Shown piece by piece: positions 47,801 to 60,176 of a stretch of DNA of 64,000 nucleotides. This DNA comes from Limnoperna fortunei (lineage: Eukaryota; Mollusca; Bivalvia; Mytilida; Modiolidae). Every line of letters begins with the position of its first letter. Position 1 is the first letter of the stretch. The DNA lies in assembly GCA_944474755.1 (NCBI GenBank), contig OX104119.1, forward strand, positions 49,349,657-49,413,656. Reading direction: 5' to 3'. A model generated the notes under the pieces. The model saw only the letters and a list, made by a program, of their open reading frames with translations. It did no database searches and was not told the DNA's origin. The translations under genes and the position numbers were made by a program.

Positions 47801-50800
47801 GGGACCCCCCATGAAAACGTTGTTATCACATCTCCTCCTAAGGCACACAAAATGGTACAATAAAATGGACGCCGATTGCATCTGGGATCGATGTCCTCGA
47901 ATTGTCGATAGGTAGAAAATCGCTGGGCGCAACCAATAAAAAGTTACCAGTCGTGCAAGTCCAACACCACTTTTTATGTAAAAATCGTAATTTCCCGAAA
48001 AACGATGCATCCCAGCTGTTTGAAACCCTCGCCATTCGCTTTAGAATGTCGATTTCAGTCTAAAAATGTCTCCCCGTAAGGTGTACGAGTCAATAAATCC
48101 TTAAAATCCCACATTGAAACACGTGACCACCCCTCCCCCCAGCCACGTAAATTTCGTCTGTCGTGATGTCCGTTTCAGCCATCGTCAGTGAATGACCGTG
48201 TAAATCGTGTGTCAACAAGTTGTTCTAACTGTCCGAACTGCATTTTACCTGAAACAATAACAAATTGAAACAATTTCCGACGTCACTTTTTTGTGTATTC
48301 CATCGTCTGCTACGTGCCCCGTGTAATTATTTTACAGTGTAAAATTCCACTAAAATAAAATAATAAAGTCTTTTATTAATTGTCGGCATGGTCCGTTGAT
48401 ATTAATCCGTGTCGTCCTGAAATAAACAATCACTGAGATTACAGATCGTGCATCATGTCATATATATGTCCTTTCAGACCATCGTAACTCCCTAGAATGA
48501 TAAAATAAAACTATCTCCGTGATATTATATAACAATGTCACGTGACTCCAGCCAGTTCTGTTCTTTGCCTTTTACCATAAATCTCTTTCTCTTCCCCTAC
48601 AAGTCAAGAAAAGTCATTAAAATACCAAACATATAGTTAAAAACAGAAAAGTAAACAAACAAACAAATAAACAAAAAAACTGGTTCCCGGTTTTTATATA
48701 ACCATAGTTGCATATAAAACTATGAACCCAAAAAGGGCCCAACTCTCCACCCAGGGACAGCATGTCAAAAACAATAAATCATGCTGGCCCTGGGGTGGAG
48801 GGGCCGGGCCCTTTTTTTTTCTTCAATTTTGTAATTAGAACGTTCTAGAAACAATGGAATAGAAACCCCCGGAGGGGGGGGGGGGGTATACGGGTATATT
48901 ACGATGTAAAATGATAGATTTTCACCCTCTGGGGCCTCTTGTTTAACGTTTAACGCCAGTTTTTCCTATAGAAACGATAACGAGGGAAAGACCTTCCTGT
49001 GCATTTGTTCTACTGAACAAATGTCCTTTTAATATTATTATTACTTTTCTTCCGATCTAAAATTCAATTTAGTGCTGCCAAAAAGTTTCTTATCCGATCG
49101 AGCTGAAAATTTGGCGGTGTGATGGATACCCCGTGGGCTTTCTCCCATTCACCCTGTTAGCACGCCCCGTCAAAAATGAGGGCGTGGCAGGGACCCCCCA
49201 TGAAAACGTTGTTATCACATCTCCTCCTAAGGCACACAAAATGGTACAATAAAATGGACGCCGATTGCATCTGGGATCGATGTCCTCGAATTGTCGATAG
49301 GTAGAAAATCGCTGGGCGCAACCAATAAAAAGTTACCAGTCGTGCAAGTCCAACACCACTTTTTATGTAAAAATCGTAATTTCCCGAAAAACGATGCATC
49401 CCAGCTGTTTGAAACCCTCGCCATTCGCTTTAGAATGTCGATTTCAGTCTAAAAATGTCTCCCCGTAAGGTGTACGAGTCAATAAATCCTTAAAATCCCA
49501 CATTGAAACACGTGACCACCCCTCCCCCCAGCCACGTAAATTTCGTCTGTCGTGATGTCCGTTTCAGCCATCGTCAGTGAATGACCGTGTAAATCGTGTG
49601 TCAACAAGTTGTTCTAACTGTCCGAACTGCATTTTACCTGAAACAATAACAAATTGAAACAATTTCCGACGTCACTTTTTTGTGTATTCCATCGTCTGCT
49701 ACGTGCCCCGTGTAATTATTTTACAGTGTAAAATTCCACTAAAATAAAATAATAAAGTCTTTTATTAATTGTCGGCATGGTCCGTTGATATTAATCCGTG
49801 TCGTCCTGAAATAAACAATCACTGAGATTACAGATCGTGCATCATGTCATATATATGTCCTTTCAGACCATCGTAACTCCCTAGAATGATAAAATAAAAC
49901 TATCTCCGTGATATTATATAACAATGTCACGTGACTCCAGCCAGTTCTGTTCTTTGCCTTTTACCATAAATCTCTTTCTCTTCCCCTACAAGTCAAGAAA
50001 AGTCATTAAAATACCAAACATATAGTTAAAAACAGAAAAGTAAACAAACAAACAAATAAACAAAAAAACTGGTTCCCGGTTTTTATATAACCATAGTTGC
50101 ATATAAAACTATGAACCCAAAAAGGGCCCAACTCTCCACCCAGGGACAGCATGTCAAAAACAATAAATCATGCTGGCCCTGGGGTGGAGGGGCCGGGCCC
50201 TTTTTTTTTCTTCAATTTTGTAATTAGAACGTTCTAGAAACAATGGAATAGAAACCCCCGGAGGGGGGGGGGGGGTATACGGGTATATTACGATGTAAAA
50301 TGATAGATTTTCACCCTCTGGGGCCTCTTGTTTAACGTTTAACGCCAGTTTTTCCTATAGAAACGATAACGAGGGAAAGACCTTCCTGTGCATTTGTTCT
50401 ACTGAACAAATGTCCTTTTAATATTATTATTACTTTTCTTCCGATCTAAAATTCAATTTAGTGCTGCCAAAAAGTTTCTTATCCGATCGAGCTGAAAATT
50501 TGGCGGTGTGATGGATACCCCGTGGGCTTTCTCCCATTCACCCTGTTAGCACGCCCCGTCAAAAATGAGGGCGTGGCAGGGACCCCCCATGAAAACGTTG
50601 TTATCACATCTCCTCCTAAGGCACACAAAATGGTACAATAAAATGGACGCCGATTGCATCTGGGATCGATGTCCTCGAATTGTCGATAGGTAGAAAATCG
50701 CTGGGCGCAACCAATAAAAAGTTACCAGTCGTGCAAGTCCAACACCACTTTTTATGTAAAAATCGTAATTTCCCGAAAAACGATGCATCCCAGCTGTTTG

Positions 50801-53800
50801 AAACCCTCGCCATTCGCTTTAGAATGTCGATTTCAGTCTAAAAATGTCTCCCCGTAAGGTGTACGAGTCAATAAATCCTTAAAATCCCACATTGAAACAC
50901 GTGACCACCCCTCCCCCCAGCCACGTAAATTTCGTCTGTCGTGATGTCCGTTTCAGCCATCGTCAGTGAATGACCGTGTAAATCGTGTGTCAACAAGTTG
51001 TTCTAACTGTCCGAACTGCATTTTACCTGAAACAATAACAAATTGAAACAATTTCCGACGTCACTTTTTTGTGTATTCCATCGTCTGCTACGTGCCCCGT
51101 GTAATTATTTTACAGTGTAAAATTCCACTAAAATAAAATAATAAAGTCTTTTATTAATTGTCGGCATGGTCCGTTGATATTAATCCGTGTCGTCCTGAAA
51201 TAAACAATCACTGAGATTACAGATCGTGCATCATGTCATATATATGTCCTTTCAGACCATCGTAACTCCCTAGAATGATAAAATAAAACTATCTCCGTGA
51301 TATTATATAACAATGTCACGTGACTCCAGCCAGTTCTGTTCTTTGCCTTTTACCATAAATCTCTTTCTCTTCCCCTACAAGTCAAGAAAAGTCATTAAAA
51401 TACCAAACATATAGTTAAAAACAGAAAAGTAAACAAACAAACAAATAAACAAAAAAACTGGTTCCCGGTTTTTATATAACCATAGTTGCATATAAAACTA
51501 TGAACCCAAAAAGGGCCCAACTCTCCACCCAGGGACAGCATGTCAAAAACAATAAATCATGCTGGCCCTGGGGTGGAGGGGCCGGGCCCTTTTTTTTTCT
51601 TCAATTTTGTAATTAGAACGTTCTAGAAACAATGGAATAGAAACCCCCGGAGGGGGGGGGGGGGTATACGGGTATATTACGATGTAAAATGATAGATTTT
51701 CACCCTCTGGGGCCTCTTGTTTAACGTTTAACGCCAGTTTTTCCTATAGAAACGATAACGAGGGAAAGACCTTCCTGTGCATTTGTTCTACTGAACAAAT
51801 GTCCTTTTAATATTATTATTACTTTTCTTCCGATCTAAAATTCAATTTAGTGCTGCCAAAAAGTTTCTTATCCGATCGAGCTGAAAATTTGGCGGTGTGA
51901 TGGATACCCCGTGGGCTTTCTCCCATTCACCCTGTTAGCACGCCCCGTCAAAAATGAGGGCGTGGCAGGGACCCCCCATGAAAACGTTGTTATCACATCT
52001 CCTCCTAAGGCACACAAAATGGTACAATAAAATGGACGCCGATTGCATCTGGGATCGATGTCCTCGAATTGTCGATAGGTAGAAAATCGCTGGGCGCAAC
52101 CAATAAAAAGTTACCAGTCGTGCAAGTCCAACACCACTTTTTATGTAAAAATCGTAATTTCCCGAAAAACGATGCATCCCAGCTGTTTGAAACCCTCGCC
52201 ATTCGCTTTAGAATGTCGATTTCAGTCTAAAAATGTCTCCCCGTAAGGTGTACGAGTCAATAAATCCTTAAAATCCCACATTGAAACACGTGACCACCCC
52301 TCCCCCCAGCCACGTAAATTTCGTCTGTCGTGATGTCCGTTTCAGCCATCGTCAGTGAATGACCGTGTAAATCGTGTGTCAACAAGTTGTTCTAACTGTC
52401 CGAACTGCATTTTACCTGAAACAATAACAAATTGAAACAATTTCCGACGTCACTTTTTTGTGTATTCCATCGTCTGCTACGTGCCCCGTGTAATTATTTT
52501 ACAGTGTAAAATTCCACTAAAATAAAATAATAAAGTCTTTTATTAATTGTCGGCATGGTCCGTTGATATTAATCCGTGTCGTCCTGAAATAAACAATCAC
52601 TGAGATTACAGATCGTGCATCATGTCATATATATGTCCTTTCAGACCATCGTAACTCCCTAGAATGATAAAATAAAACTATCTCCGTGATATTATATAAC
52701 AATGTCACGTGACTCCAGCCAGTTCTGTTCTTTGCCTTTTACCATAAATCTCTTTCTCTTCCCCTACAAGTCAAGAAAAGTCATTAAAATACCAAACATA
52801 TAGTTAAAAACAGAAAAGTAAACAAACAAACAAATAAACAAAAAAACTGGTTCCCGGTTTTTATATAACCATAGTTGCATATAAAACTATGAACCCAAAA
52901 AGGGCCCAACTCTCCACCCAGGGACAGCATGTCAAAAACAATAAATCATGCTGGCCCTGGGGTGGAGGGGCCGGGCCCTTTTTTTTTCTTCAATTTTGTA
53001 ATTAGAACGTTCTAGAAACAATGGAATAGAAACCCCCGGAGGGGGGGGGGGGGTATACGGGTATATTACGATGTAAAATGATAGATTTTCACCCTCTGGG
53101 GCCTCTTGTTTAACGTTTAACGCCAGTTTTTCCTATAGAAACGATAACGAGGGAAAGACCTTCCTGTGCATTTGTTCTACTGAACAAATGTCCTTTTAAT
53201 ATTATTATTACTTTTCTTCCGATCTAAAATTCAATTTAGTGCTGCCAAAAAGTTTCTTATCCGATCGAGCTGAAAATTTGGCGGTGTGATGGATACCCCG
53301 TGGGCTTTCTCCCATTCACCCTGTTAGCACGCCCCGTCAAAAATGAGGGCGTGGCAGGGACCCCCCATGAAAACGTTGTTATCACATCTCCTCCTAAGGC
53401 ACACAAAATGGTACAATAAAATGGACGCCGATTGCATCTGGGATCGATGTCCTCGAATTGTCGATAGGTAGAAAATCGCTGGGCGCAACCAATAAAAAGT
53501 TACCAGTCGTGCAAGTCCAACACCACTTTTTATGTAAAAATCGTAATTTCCCGAAAAACGATGCATCCCAGCTGTTTGAAACCCTCGCCATTCGCTTTAG
53601 AATGTCGATTTCAGTCTAAAAATGTCTCCCCGTAAGGTGTACGAGTCAATAAATCCTTAAAATCCCACATTGAAACACGTGACCACCCCTCCCCCCAGCC
53701 ACGTAAATTTCGTCTGTCGTGATGTCCGTTTCAGCCATCGTCAGTGAATGACCGTGTAAATCGTGTGTCAACAAGTTGTTCTAACTGTCCGAACTGCATT

Positions 53801-54585
53801 TTACCTGAAACAATAACAAATTGAAACAATTTCCGACGTCACTTTTTTGTGTATTCCATCGTCTGCTACGTGCCCCGTGTAATTATTTTACAGTGTAAAA
53901 TTCCACTAAAATAAAATAATAAAGTCTTTTATTAATTGTCGGCATGGTCCGTTGATATTAATCCGTGTCGTCCTGAAATAAACAATCACTGAGATTACAG
54001 ATCGTGCATCATGTCATATATATGTCCTTTCAGACCATCGTAACTCCCTAGAATGATAAAATAAAACTATCTCCGTGATATTATATAACAATGTCACGTG
54101 ACTCCAGCCAGTTCTGTTCTTTGCCTTTTACCATAAATCTCTTTCTCTTCCCCTACAAGTCAAGAAAAGTCATTAAAATACCAAACATATAGTTAAAAAC
54201 AGAAAAGTAAACAAACAAACAAATAAACAAAAAAACTGGTTCCCGGTTTTTATATAACCATAGTTGCATATAAAACTATGAACCCAAAAAGGGCCCAACT
54301 CTCCACCCAGGGACAGCATGTCAAAAACAATAAATCATGCTGGCCCTGGGGTGGAGGGGCCGGGCCCTTTTTTTTTCTTCAATTTTGTAATTAGAACGTT
54401 CTAGAAACAATGGAATAGAAACCCCCGGAGGGGGGGGGGGGTATACGGGTATATTACGATGTAAAATGATAGATTTTCACCCTCTGGGGCCTCTTGTTTA
54501 ACGTTTAACGCCAGTTTTTCCTATAGAAACGATAACGAGGGAAAGACCTTCCTGTGCATTTGTTCTACTGAACAAATGTCCTTTT
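44864..54585 (+). repeat. Satellite array block 2: 7 units
   Basis: Units start at 44864, 46253, 47642, 49031, 50420, 51809 and 53198. The first six are 1389 bp and the last is 1388 because its G run is one shorter. Sequence is otherwise the same as in block 1. The block ends at the unit junction, immediately before element A'. Confidence 0.95.
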
Positions 54586-54589
54586 AATT

Positions 54590-54621
54590 AAGGTCTTTCC
54601 CACTTCCAGTGGGAAGACCTT
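54590..54621 (+). repeat. Left-end hairpin of element A'
   Basis: AAGGTCTTTCCCACT, TCC, AGTGGGAAGACCTT, identical to both hairpins of element A at 24137 and 24193. It is preceded by TTTTAATT from the satellite unit end. Confidence 0.9.
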
Positions 54622-54636
54622 ATTGTATTTCTTCTG

Positions 54637-54667
<31 letters not shown>

Positions 54668-55127
54668 TTATTTTTTTTTCTTCCGCCAGGTCTGTAGAAA
54701 AGACTTCGCGACATATCATTTTCATCTTTTATACCAAGTATCGTACACCTAAACCCTGATTGGAATTCACCCTGCGACACCGATAACTTTTTCTTTACAG
54801 AGTTATCTGCCCGAACACCGAAAACCTTGTTATCAGAACAACTCAGAAACTATAAAATTTAGAGAAAAACTGAAAAGTGAGAAATGTTAAGGAACTTTTG
54901 ACACAACTTTGTGCCATAATTTGGCCAAAAAATTTTGTCGAGCGAAGGCGAGCGGTATACCTTGAATGTTTCAATGACTCCGGTCATCACTAAAACTCAC
55001 AAACTGGAAGTCGGAAACACCTTGGCTGTTCACCATTTGTTGTTCTGTGACATGACCTTAAAGAAAATCTCAAGGTCAATGTTCAGATATGACCTCAACC
55101 TTAGGCCTCGAATATTGTTATCATAAT

Positions 55128-55620
55128 AACTCGAAAACCGTAAAAGATGGAAGCAGACAATAAATTGCAAAAATACTCCTCTTATTGAGACCTACATTTG
55201 ATCTTTTATGTCCAAAACTGTTCAATGAACCGTTTAGGAGTTATTGCCCTTGACATGTTCCGGTTGATTGGTTGTTGACTTATAACTCGAAAACCGTAAA
55301 GAATAGAAGCAAACAATAAATTGGAAAACTACTCCTCTCATTGCGACCTACAATTGGTCTATAATGTCAAAAATTATTCAATGAACCGTTTAGGAGTTAT
55401 TGCCCTTGACATGATTCGGTTGATTGGTTTTTGACTTATAACTCGAAAACTGTAAAAGATAGAAGCAGACAATAAATTGGAAAAATACTCCTCTTATTGA
55501 GACCTACAATTGGTCTATTATGTTAAAAATTGTTCAATGAACCGTTTAGGAGTTATTGCCCTTGACATGTTTCGGTTGATTGGTTTTTGACTAATAACTT
55601 GAAAACGGTTAGAGATAATA
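55128..55620 (+). repeat. 156-bp core repeats of element A' (3 copies plus part)
   Basis: AACTCGAAAAC begins at 55128, 55284 and 55440. A partial copy starts AACTTGAAAACGG at 55596. The period is exactly 156. All copies share GAAC/TGAACCGTTTAGGAGTT and TTGCCCTTGACATG. Confidence 0.9.
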
Positions 55621-55983
55621 TGGTAAACATGTATAGCTAAAGTGATCAGTATGAAAAGAGCTTCAATTTGAGCCCAAGGTCAAAGGCCATGGGTCAAGGT
55701 CACACCATAGCAACAAGGTAACCATCATAAAAAGTCCTTAGTTACCCTATATATTTAGAATCAGGATGAAGTATTTAGGTGGAATACATTATTTTACAAC
55801 CGGAAGTGACAATTTGTCCCTAGCAACGGTCACAAAAGTACTTAGCAACCATATGAAGTGTGAATAGGGATGACTTGCTTTACTCAAATAACCAATTTTC
55901 ACGACTGCTAGTGACATTTTGTAATGAGGAACAGACAAAACGTCAACAGAATCCCCTTATTTACCATACCGGGAAAGACCTCA

Positions 55984-56004
55984 CATTTGTTCTTTGAACA
56001 AATG
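55984..56004 (+). repeat. Right-terminal hairpin of element A'
   Basis: CATTTGTTC, loop TTT, GAACAAATG. It is followed by ACCTTTCAT and then the ATTATTATTAC head of the next satellite unit. Confidence 0.9.
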
Positions 56005-56010
56005 ACCTTT

Positions 56011-57398
56011 CATATTATTATTACTTTTCTTCCGATCTAAAATTCAATTTAGTGCTGCCAAAAAGTTTCTTATCCGATCGAGCTGAAAATTTGGCGGTGT
56101 GATGGATACCCCGTGGGCTTTCTCCCATTCACCCTGTTAGCACGCCCCGTCAAAAATGAGGGCGTGGCAGGGACCCCCCATGAAAACGTTGTTATCACAT
56201 CTCCTCCTAAGGCACACAAAATGGTACAATAAAATGGACGCCGATTGCATCTGGGATCGATGTCCTCGAATTGTCGATAGGTAGAAAATCGCTGGGCGCA
56301 ACCAATAAAAAGTTACCAGTCGTGCAAGTCCAACACCACTTTTTATGTAAAAATCGTAATTTCCCGAAAAACGATGCATCCCAGCTGTTTGAAACCCTCG
56401 CCATTCGCTTTAGAATGTCGATTTCAGTCTAAAAATGTCTCCCCGTAAGGTGTACGAGTCAATAAATCCTTAAAATCCCACATTGAAACACGTGACCACC
56501 CCTCCCCCCAGCCACGTAAATTTCGTCTGTCGTGATGTCCGTTTCAGCCATCGTCAGTGAATGACCGTGTAAATCGTGTGTCAACAAGTTGTTCTAACTG
56601 TCCGAACTGCATTTTACCTGAAACAATAACAAATTGAAACAATTTCCGACGTCACTTTTTTGTGTATTCCATCGTCTGCTACGTGCCCCGTGTAATTATT
56701 TTACAGTGTAAAATTCCACTAAAATAAAATAATAAAGTCTTTTATTAATTGTCGGCATGGTCCGTTGATATTAATCCGTGTCGTCCTGAAATAAACAATC
56801 ACTGAGATTACAGATCGTGCATCATGTCATATATATGTCCTTTCAGACCATCGTAACTCCCTAGAATGATAAAATAAAACTATCTCCGTGATATTATATA
56901 ACAATGTCACGTGACTCCAGCCAGTTCTGTTCTTTGCCTTTTACCATAAATCTCTTTCTCTTCCCCTACAAGTCAAGAAAAGTCATTAAAATACCAAACA
57001 TATAGTTAAAAACAGAAAAGTAAACAAACAAACAAATAAACAAAAAAACTGGTTCCCGGTTTTTATATAACCATAGTTGCATATAAAACTATGAACCCAA
57101 AAAGGGCCCAACTCTCCACCCAGGGACAGCATGTCAAAAACAATAAATCATGCTGGCCCTGGGGTGGAGGGGCCGGGCCCTTTTTTTTTCTTCAATTTTG
57201 TAATTAGAACTTTCTAGAAACAATGGAATAGAAACCCCCGGCGGGGGGGGGGGGTATACGGGTATATTACGATGTAAAATGATAGATTTTCACCCTCTGG
57301 GGCCTCTTGTTTAACGTTTAACGCCAGTTTTTCCTATAGAAACGATAACGAGGGAAAGACCTTCCTGTGCATTTGTTCTACTGAACAAATGTCCTTTT
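56011..57398 (+). repeat. Variant satellite unit after element A' (1388 bp)
   Basis: It carries private changes: GAACTTTCTAGAA (from 57208) in the heat-shock element spacer and GGCG in place of GGAG at the G run (~57240). Its privacy fits reduced homogenisation next to an interrupting element. Confidence 0.8.
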
Positions 57399-60176
57399 AA
57401 TATTACTATTACTTTTCTTCCGATCTAAAATTCAATTTAGTGCTGCCAAAAAGTTTCTTATCCGATCGAGCTGAAAATTTGGCGGTGTGATGGATACCCC
57501 GTGGGCTTTCTCCCATTCACCCTGTTAGCACGCCCCGTCAAAAATGAGGGCGTGGCAGGGACCCCCCATGAAAACGTTGTTATCACATCTCCTCCTAAGG
57601 CACACAAAATGGTACAATAAAATGGACGCCGATTGCATCTGGGATCGATGTCCTCGAATTGTCGATAGGTAGAAAATCGCTGGGCGCAACCAATAAAAAG
57701 TTACCAGTCGTGCAAGTCCAACACCACTTTTTATGTAAAAATCGTAATTTCCCGAAAAACGATGCATCCCAGCTGTTTGAAACCCTCGCCATTCGCTTTA
57801 GAATGTCGATTTCAGTCTAAAAATGTCTCCCCGTAAGGTGTACGAGTCAATAAATCCTTAAAATCCCACATTGAAACACGTGACCACCCCTCCCCCCAGC
57901 CACGTAAATTTCGTCTGTCGTGATGTCCGTTTCAGCCATCGTCAGTGAATGACCGTGTAAATCGTGTGTCAACAAGTTGTTCTAACTGTCCGAACTGCAT
58001 TTTACCTGAAACAATAACAAATTGAAACAATTTCCGACGTCACTTTTTTGTGTATTCCATCGTCTGCTACGTGCCCCGTGTAATTATTTTACAGTGTAAA
58101 ATTCCACTAAAATAAAATAATAAAGTCTTTTATTAATTGTCGGCATGGTCCGTTGATATTAATCCGTGTCGTCCTGAAATAAACAATCACTGAGATTACA
58201 GATCGTGCATCATGTCATATATATGTCCTTTCAGACCATCGTAACTCCCTAGAATGATAAAATAAAACTATCTCCGTGATATTATATAACAATGTCACGT
58301 GACTCCAGCCAGTTCTGTTCTTTGCCTTTTACCATAAATCTCTTTCTCTTCCCCTACAAGTCAAGAAAAGTCATTAAAATACCAAACATATAGTTAAAAA
58401 CAGAAAAGTAAACAAACAAACAAATAAACAAAAAAACTGGTTCCCGGTTTTTATATAACCATAGTTGCATATAAAACTATGAACCCAAAAAGGGCCCAAC
58501 TCTCCACCCAGGGACAGCATGTCAAAAACAATAAATCATGCTGGCCCTGGGGTGGAGGGGCCGGGCCCTTTTTTTTTCTTCAATTTTGTAATTAGAACGT
58601 TCTAGAAACAATGGAATAGAAACCCCCGGAGGGGGGGGGGGGGTATACGGGTATATTACGATGTAAAATGATAGATTTTCACCCTCTGGGGCCTCTTGTT
58701 TAACGTTTAACGCCAGTTTTTCCTATAGAAACGATAACGAGGGAAAGACCTTCCTGTGCATTTGTTCTACTGAACAAATGTCCTTTTAATATTACTATTA
58801 CTTTTCTTCCGATCTAAAATTCAATTTAGTGCTGCCAAAAAGTTTCTTATCCGATCGAGCTGAAAATTTGGCGGTGTGATGGATACCCCGTGGGCTTTCT
58901 CCCATTCACCCTGTTAGCACGCCCCGTCAAAAATGAGGGCGTGGCAGGGACCCCCCATGAAAACGTTGTTATCACATCTCCTCCTAAGGCACACAAAATG
59001 GTACAATAAAATGGACGCCGATTGCATCTGGGATCGATGTCCTCGAATTGTCGATAGGTAGAAAATCGCTGGGCGCAACCAATAAAAAGTTACCAGTCGT
59101 GCAAGTCCAACACCACTTTTTATGTAAAAATCGTAATTTCCCGAAAAACGATGCATCCCAGCTGTTTGAAACCCTCGCCATTCGCTTTAGAATGTCGATT
59201 TCAGTCTAAAAATGTCTCCCCGTAAGGTGTACGAGTCAATAAATCCTTAAAATCCCACATTGAAACACGTGACCACCCCTCCCCCCAGCCACGTAAATTT
59301 CGTCTGTCGTGATGTCCGTTTCAGCCATCGTCAGTGAATGACCGTGTAAATCGTGTGTCAACAAGTTGTTCTAACTGTCCGAACTGCATTTTACCTGAAA
59401 CAATAACAAATTGAAACAATTTCCGACGTCACTTTTTTGTGTATTCCATCGTCTGCTACGTGCCCCGTGTAATTATTTTACAGTGTAAAATTCCACTAAA
59501 ATAAAATAATAAAGTCTTTTATTAATTGTCGGCATGGTCCGTTGATATTAATCCGTGTCGTCCTGAAATAAACAATCACTGAGATTACAGATCGTGCATC
59601 ATGTCATATATATGTCCTTTCAGACCATCGTAACTCCCTAGAATGATAAAATAAAACTATCTCCGTGATATTATATAACAATGTCACGTGACTCCAGCCA
59701 GTTCTGTTCTTTGCCTTTTACCATAAATCTCTTTCTCTTCCCCTACAAGTCAAGAAAAGTCATTAAAATACCAAACATATAGTTAAAAACAGAAAAGTAA
59801 ACAAACAAACAAATAAACAAAAAAACTGGTTCCCGGTTTTTATATAACCATAGTTGCATATAAAACTATGAACCCAAAAAGGGCCCAACTCTCCACCCAG
59901 GGACAGCATGTCAAAAACAATAAATCATGCTGGCCCTGGGGTGGAGGGGCCGGGCCCTTTTTTTTTCTTCAATTTTGTAATTAGAACGTTCTAGAAACAA
60001 TGGAATAGAAACCCCCGGAGGGGGGGGGGGGGTATACGGGTATATTACGATGTAAAATGATAGATTTTCACCCTCTGGGGCCTCTTGTTTAACGTTTAAC
60101 GCCAGTTTTTCCTATAGAAACGATAACGAGGGAAAGACCTTCCTGTGCATTTGTTCTACTGAACAAATGTCCTTTT
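57399..60176 (+). repeat. Two adjacent satellite units sharing a private T-to-C change
   Basis: Both units (starts 57399 and 58788) begin ATTACTATTAC where all others read ATTATTATTAC. Sharing by neighbours only suggests that one was copied from the other. Confidence 0.75.

Larger units (their letters stand above)
54590..56010 (+). mobile_element. Hairpin-ended nonautonomous element A', complete
   Basis: The left hairpin (54590-54621) is followed by a long ATT tract, CTTCCGCCAGG and TTCACCCTGCGACACC. GTCGAGCGAAGGCGAGCGG is near 54937, then come 156-bp core repeats and a distal region with ACCGGAAGTGACAATTTG (55799-55816) and TAGCAAC phrases. The right end is GGGAAAGACCTC (55971) plus a hairpin (55984-56004). 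The left ~1.1 kb is a close relative of element A at 24193-25330. The right end resembles B. It lies exactly between two satellite units. A 63-codon frame (54935-55126) is shared with A (24532-24723), but differences are mostly amino-acid-changing, so I do not call it a gene. Confidence 0.8.

Noticed and set aside
24532..55126. 63-codon frame shared by elements A (24532-24723) and A' (54935-55126)
   Set aside because: About ten residues differ and the changes are mostly amino-acid-changing, which does not look like purifying selection. No domain is recognised.
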